This document shows, piece by piece, positions 61,153-64,000 of a stretch of 64,000 bases of DNA (position 1 is the first letter of the stretch; each line of letters begins with the position of its first letter). A program made the position numbers and the translations under genes. The notes below the pieces were generated by a model, which had not been told where the DNA came from, ran no database searches, and worked only from the letters and a program-made list of their open reading frames with translations. The stretch covers positions 1-64,000 of the forward strand of contig CM030729.1 in the NCBI GenBank assembly GCA_018127085.1, given 5' to 3'. Source of the DNA: Pneumocystis sp. 'macacae' (Eukaryota; Ascomycota; Pneumocystomycetes; Pneumocystales; Pneumocystaceae).

Positions 61153-61379
61153 TCGGCGTCTGCCTGAGATAGTGCAATACAAGCGACACCTGTGCCGGCC
61201 ACATAGCAAGCTAGAGATGGCCATGCTCAGTTCAAAAAGTAGTATAATCAATGTGTTCCCAGTGGGAACATTTCAGAGATTAAACTGAAAAGAACAGATA
61301 CTACACTTGATCTAAGCCAAAAGGCTGCACCTGTTAGATACCAAAAGATAATTATGTTGTCTTACCAAAGAGAGGTAAT
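61153..61379 (-). ncRNA. U2 spliceosomal snRNA, with an apparent 41-nt intron
   Basis: The minus strand contains the invariant U2 core: CCTTTTGGCTTAGATCAAGT followed by GTAGTATCTGTTC, which includes the branch-site-pairing GTAGTA. A Sm-like site (ACTTTTTGA) follows, and a 3' stem-loop IV with TATTGCACTATCTC closed by GGTGTC/GACGCC. The 5' end is interrupted: ATTACCTCTCTTTG (61366-61379) is followed by GTAAGA, a CTAAC branch box and an AG at 61325-61326, then CCTTTTGGC. Removing this 41-nt piece gives CTCTCTTTGCCTTTTGGC, the form I recall for fission yeast U2, and a mature RNA of about 186 nt, normal for U2. The 3' end is estimated from the terminal stem. Confidence 0.9.
61325..61365 (-). other. 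Putative spliceosomal intron inside the U2 snRNA gene
   Basis: GTAAGA at the donor, ATCTAAC 9 nt before the acceptor and GTGCAG at the acceptor; 41 nt, like protein-gene introns in this window. An earlier CAG (at 61331) lies only 3 nt after the branch A and would add six nt to U2, so the later AG is preferred. Confidence 0.75.
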
Positions 61380-61400
61380 GAACTGAGTCGCTGAAGGTTA

Positions 61401-61425
61401 TTTATATAGTTGGAGGGTTAGGGTT
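61401..61425 (-). promoter_or_regulatory. U2 promoter: TATA box and telomere-like box
   Basis: TATATAAA (61401-61408, minus strand) begins 29 nt before the inferred U2 5' end at 61379. Just upstream, AACCCTAACCCT (61414-61425) is a telomere-repeat-like box of the type bound by Tbf1/Teb1 proteins, which in yeasts control snoRNA and other genes. Confidence 0.6.
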
Positions 61426-61749
61426 TTCGTTAAAACTCCGATTAAATTTTGTTTGTAGACTTCTCAATCTGGTAATTATCATGTGATATTCTATATAACG
61501 ATATTACGTTACACTTTAAATAATATGCAATAATAGATGATGTATACCGTGTAATTTAAAACATGTAATATGAAAAATGTAAAACTATTTTTATTTAACA
61601 TACGATAATAAGATAAAACAAAAAAGATATTAAAGTGTAATAAAAAACTTTAAACATTGATTACCAAAACGTTAATAAACTATTATAATTGATGTGTATA
61701 AAATGTTTAAATGCCAAAATAAAAGTTTCTTGATGAAAAATAAAAAAGA
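61426..61749. other. Intergenic region
   Basis: AT-rich spacer between the U2 promoter and the 3' end of the serine-rich gene. Nothing else seen. Confidence 0.5.
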
Positions 61750-63045
61750 TTAACTTGAAATAGCAATTCTTTGATCAGAAATAAAAAGATTAGGGATACT
61801 AGAGATTGATTGTATTTCAATATTATTGAAAGTTGAACAGGGTTTAATATTTTTGGGTGTTTGCTGATTATGAAAATCATCCTTTACTTGAGATTCGGGT
61901 CTTTTTAGCAAAAAACTGAATGTGTGTTGATTTAAATCCGTGTTTGGGTAAACCTCAGATAGATGTTCCTGTATATTAGATGATATATCCTGTTTTTGTG
62001 AATGTTTAGATAAATGACCTGCAGTAGGTTCATAAGAACGCTGTACAAAAGATGTATGCTCGGTTGTTTCTTCGATTTGAAGCATTGGATAATTTGATTT
62101 TATATTTTTTGTTTTAAAAGTAGAATTATAATTCATTTTTTCATTAGAAAAGCAATCTAATTGTGGTTCGATTTCTGAAGCATCTTCTACATTGAGATAT
62201 TCTTTACCTTTATCCTCATCACTATAATATTCCATTAATAACTGTTCAGTTGTACTAGAACACAAGGCAGTCTGCTCAAGTATGTTTTGAGATATTGTAT
62301 TTTCGGGTTTGGATGCAATTAAATGTCTTAAAGTTTCTTTTTCTATTGGAATAGAGTGAGATTTGTTTTGAGAAAATGGTTCTGACGAAAATTCGTCATC
62401 AGAAGAGCAGGGTGAAGGTAGACCATTCACTACTCTTAGTATGCCTGGTGAAATTTGACCAAAATCAATGTTTGAAGGCGAAATTGATCCTTTATTAGAT
62501 AAATGTGTAGAAAAGGGTGATGGTGTAGATATTATTTCATTAGCTGAAGTAAGAGCCGATGTTGTGCAATTATTATATCTAGAAATATTGGAAATAGATG
62601 GACCATACCGAGTTGAAGTAGTACGTGGCATTGTATATGAAGTGCTCTGTCTATGGAAAGGTCTCGATGGGAAATACTGATAAGACATTCGATTATTAAC
62701 AGGATCAATTCGATATTTTCTAGAAGGATGTTGAGTTCGGGATTTAAGAGTATCTTTCTTTCCACAAACAGGCAATTGAATGTCAGATATATCTATATAC
62801 ATAGACGAAATAGGGTTTTTTGTTTTGGTGTACTTAGGAAGAGAATAAAACTCATCTGATTTGTTTACAAGGTTTGTCCCCGGATCAAATATATCTGTAA
62901 AGTGATATACTGGTGCACCTGTATATCTATTCTGAAGAGCCGGAATATCATGAGAACCTGATTTCTTTTTTCTCTTTGTTAATCGACGAGCAAGTGGTTT
63001 TTTATCATAAAATGTTTGTTTCCCATTGATGTTTCCCATTATCAT
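61750..63045 (-). CDS. Serine-rich protein of unknown function
   Basis: Not recognised. A single-exon frame of about 430 codons. The first ATG is 63045 (MIMGNINGKQTF), with a second at 63039 giving MGNINGKQ, which fits an N-myristoylation consensus fairly well. A basic patch follows (ARRLTKRKKKS), then QNRYTGAPVYHFTDIFDPGT, the most protein-like and probably conserved segment. The remainder is Ser/Thr/Asn-rich and likely disordered, with repeated SP motifs (ISTPSPF, SPSNIDFGQISPG, GLPSPCSSDDEFSSEPF). No catalytic domain, membrane span or zinc motif is visible. It could be a membrane-tethered regulatory or scaffold protein. Confidence 0.75.
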   Translation of the reverse strand: MIMGNINGKQTFYDKKPLARRLTKRKKKSGSHDIPALQNRYTGAPVYHFTDIFDPGTNLVNKSDEFYSLPKYTKTKNPISSMYIDISDIQLPVCGKKDTLKSRTQHPSRKYRIDPVNNRMSYQYFPSRPFHRQSTSYTMPRTTSTRYGPSISNISRYNNCTTSALTSANEIISTPSPFSTHLSNKGSISPSNIDFGQISPGILRVVNGLPSPCSSDDEFSSEPFSQNKSHSIPIEKETLRHLIASKPENTISQNILEQTALCSSTTEQLLMEYYSDEDKGKEYLNVEDASEIEPQLDCFSNEKMNYNSTFKTKNIKSNYPMLQIEETTEHTSFVQRSYEPTAGHLSKHSQKQDISSNIQEHLSEVYPNTDLNQHTFSFLLKRPESQVKDDFHNQQTPKNIKPCSTFNNIEIQSISSIPNLFISDQRIAISS

Positions 63046-63737
63046 TATAGGTAAACAAATCAATTAGCTGTCTATATATGACTTTTTTGTTTATATAACA
63101 TATAAACACTTTTCTCAATTTTTTGTTTCAATTTTCTATTTTTAATCAAATATTATTCAAATATTTTTAATTAAACTTCAATTTTTTGCAATTTATATTT
63201 GCACTCAGAATAATTTTTTCTTATACTATTTGTGCTTTTAAAACAACCGAAGCTTTATTTATCTCTTTTAATTTCGCGTCTAAAGAGGCTGAATATTTAT
63301 GTATTTTATGAACTTATTTGCTATCAATTTCGAGAGTGGAGAGTTAACCAGCCTTTTTTTTTATTTTAATATGTAAAAATATTAAAGAAATAAGAAAACT
63401 GTTTTATCTATATAAATATATATGAAATTATATATTTTTATGGAATTATATATTTTTTAAAGAAAAATGGTATTTATATTATTTTTAATATTTTATTTTA
63501 TTTTTGAAATTTTTAAATAACAGTTTCACTTTTCTTAATAAAGAATTTAGATTGATATTAATAAAATAAATACCAAACAATATTTCAATTTAAAAATATA
63601 TTAGTTATTCCATGTTTTATGTGTTTGAATGTTTTTTATATTTTCTTGTTTTTCTTACAGTTTTTATAAATATATTTTGTCTTATCTAAAAAGTGCGATT
63701 TAAATATATATTGATTTGAAAATTAAGAATTAAGTAG
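63046..63737. other. Divergent promoter region
   Basis: About 690 bp of AT-rich DNA between two divergently transcribed genes. A T run lies near 63354-63365. No further gene recognised. Confidence 0.5.
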
Positions 63738-64000
63738 ATGATTATGAAAGGAAATAATAAAGAGCCTATTTTTAAACATTTTCATAAATCGGATGAAAAT
63801 ATGCAAAATAATTCATTTTCTTTCGATCATATGAATATTTTGAATAAAACAAGAGATTCATTTAGAACACGCTATCTTATTGACCCAGATAAGGTATTTG
63901 ATTATAATGCATGGTCAGTAGGAAACCCTTTTCTGAAATTTTATTTATAATGCATAGGGATAATATAGAATGGGATGAAGAGCAAAAAAAATCCGCAGTT
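63738..64000 (+). CDS. trm140: tRNA m3C32 methyltransferase Trm140/METTL2 (5' part)
   Basis: An S-adenosylmethionine enzyme making 3-methylcytidine at tRNA position 32. The window ends inside the gene. The start at 63738 (or ATG 63744) is followed by a roughly 40-residue leader, then DSFRTRYLIDPDKVFDYNAW. An intron with GTCAGTAGG donor and GCATAG acceptor joins the Trp codon to DNIEWDEEQKKSAV, reproducing the 'V..fNaWDnveWdeEqe..A' N-terminal signature of METTL2/Trm140. The methyltransferase domain lies beyond the window. Confidence 0.82.

Noticed and set aside
61331..61339. U2 5' end at about 61339 (ATCTAACAGGTGCAGCC...) without an intron
   Set aside because: It would place the TATA box about 70 nt upstream and give a 5' end unlike known U2. 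The ATCTAAC is better explained as an intron branch site.

Overview
The window is the left end of a chromosome from a Pneumocystis species (Ascomycota, Taphrinomycotina). It opens with 20 perfect TAACCC telomere hexamers. About 9 kb of subtelomeric repeats and about 25 kb of major surface glycoprotein (MSG) genes and relics follow, and then an ordinary gene-dense core. The genus call rests on cysteine-patterned MSG proteins, an 'ARAVKR' recombination-junction motif opening one MSG gene, very AT-rich intergenic DNA and many 35-55 nt introns. I cannot fix the species from sequence alone; P. jirovecii or a close relative is plausible.

Layout. 1-120 is telomere. 121-1736 holds short tandem repeats (about 16 bp and 28 bp units), a degenerate GC-rich block and CACGTG palindromes. 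1737-8690 is a long pyrimidine-rich, strand-asymmetric higher-order repeat with no credible genes. 9116-33754 is the MSG domain, every member on the minus strand and pointing at the telomere. It has a start-less donor-type MSG (gene A), four MSG genes with their own signal-peptide exon (genes B, C, D and F; C is interrupted by a 16-nt homopolymer frameshift), and at least three decayed MSG relics whose C:G pairs have largely become T:A. 34662-64000 holds housekeeping genes: a UXT-like prefoldin, Dus1, tRNA-His(GTG), a CDK7/Mcs6 kinase, an alpha/beta hydrolase, a coiled-coil protein, Prp39, GAR transformylase, Stt4 PI4-kinase, Ste24 protease, Nxt1, Pih1, Pno1, Mdm31, an HCNGP-like protein, Mnd1, U2 snRNA, a serine-rich protein of unknown function and the 5' end of a Trm140/METTL2 tRNA methyltransferase.

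Working together. In Pneumocystis one classical MSG is expressed at a time from a single upstream conserved sequence (UCS) site, which is not in this window; gene A looks like a silent donor for it. The other MSG families carry their own start, signal peptide and intron. All five intact or near-intact copies keep a Lys-Arg (kexin-type) site just after the N-terminal cassette.

The most unusual signals are four. (1) The U2 snRNA gene appears to contain a 41-nt spliceosomal intron near its 5' end, with a TATA box and a telomere-repeat-like box correctly placed upstream. (2) A poly-C tract in MSG gene C splits the frame and looks like a phase-variation switch. (3) The MSG relics show a strong RIP-like C-to-T skew. 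(4) The pyrimidine-rich subtelomere has a roughly 0.75 kb higher-order periodicity.

Most introns and several small genes (UXT, Nxt1, the Mnd1 ends, the MSG first exons) were reconstructed by eye from splice signals and family similarity, so exon borders are inferences.
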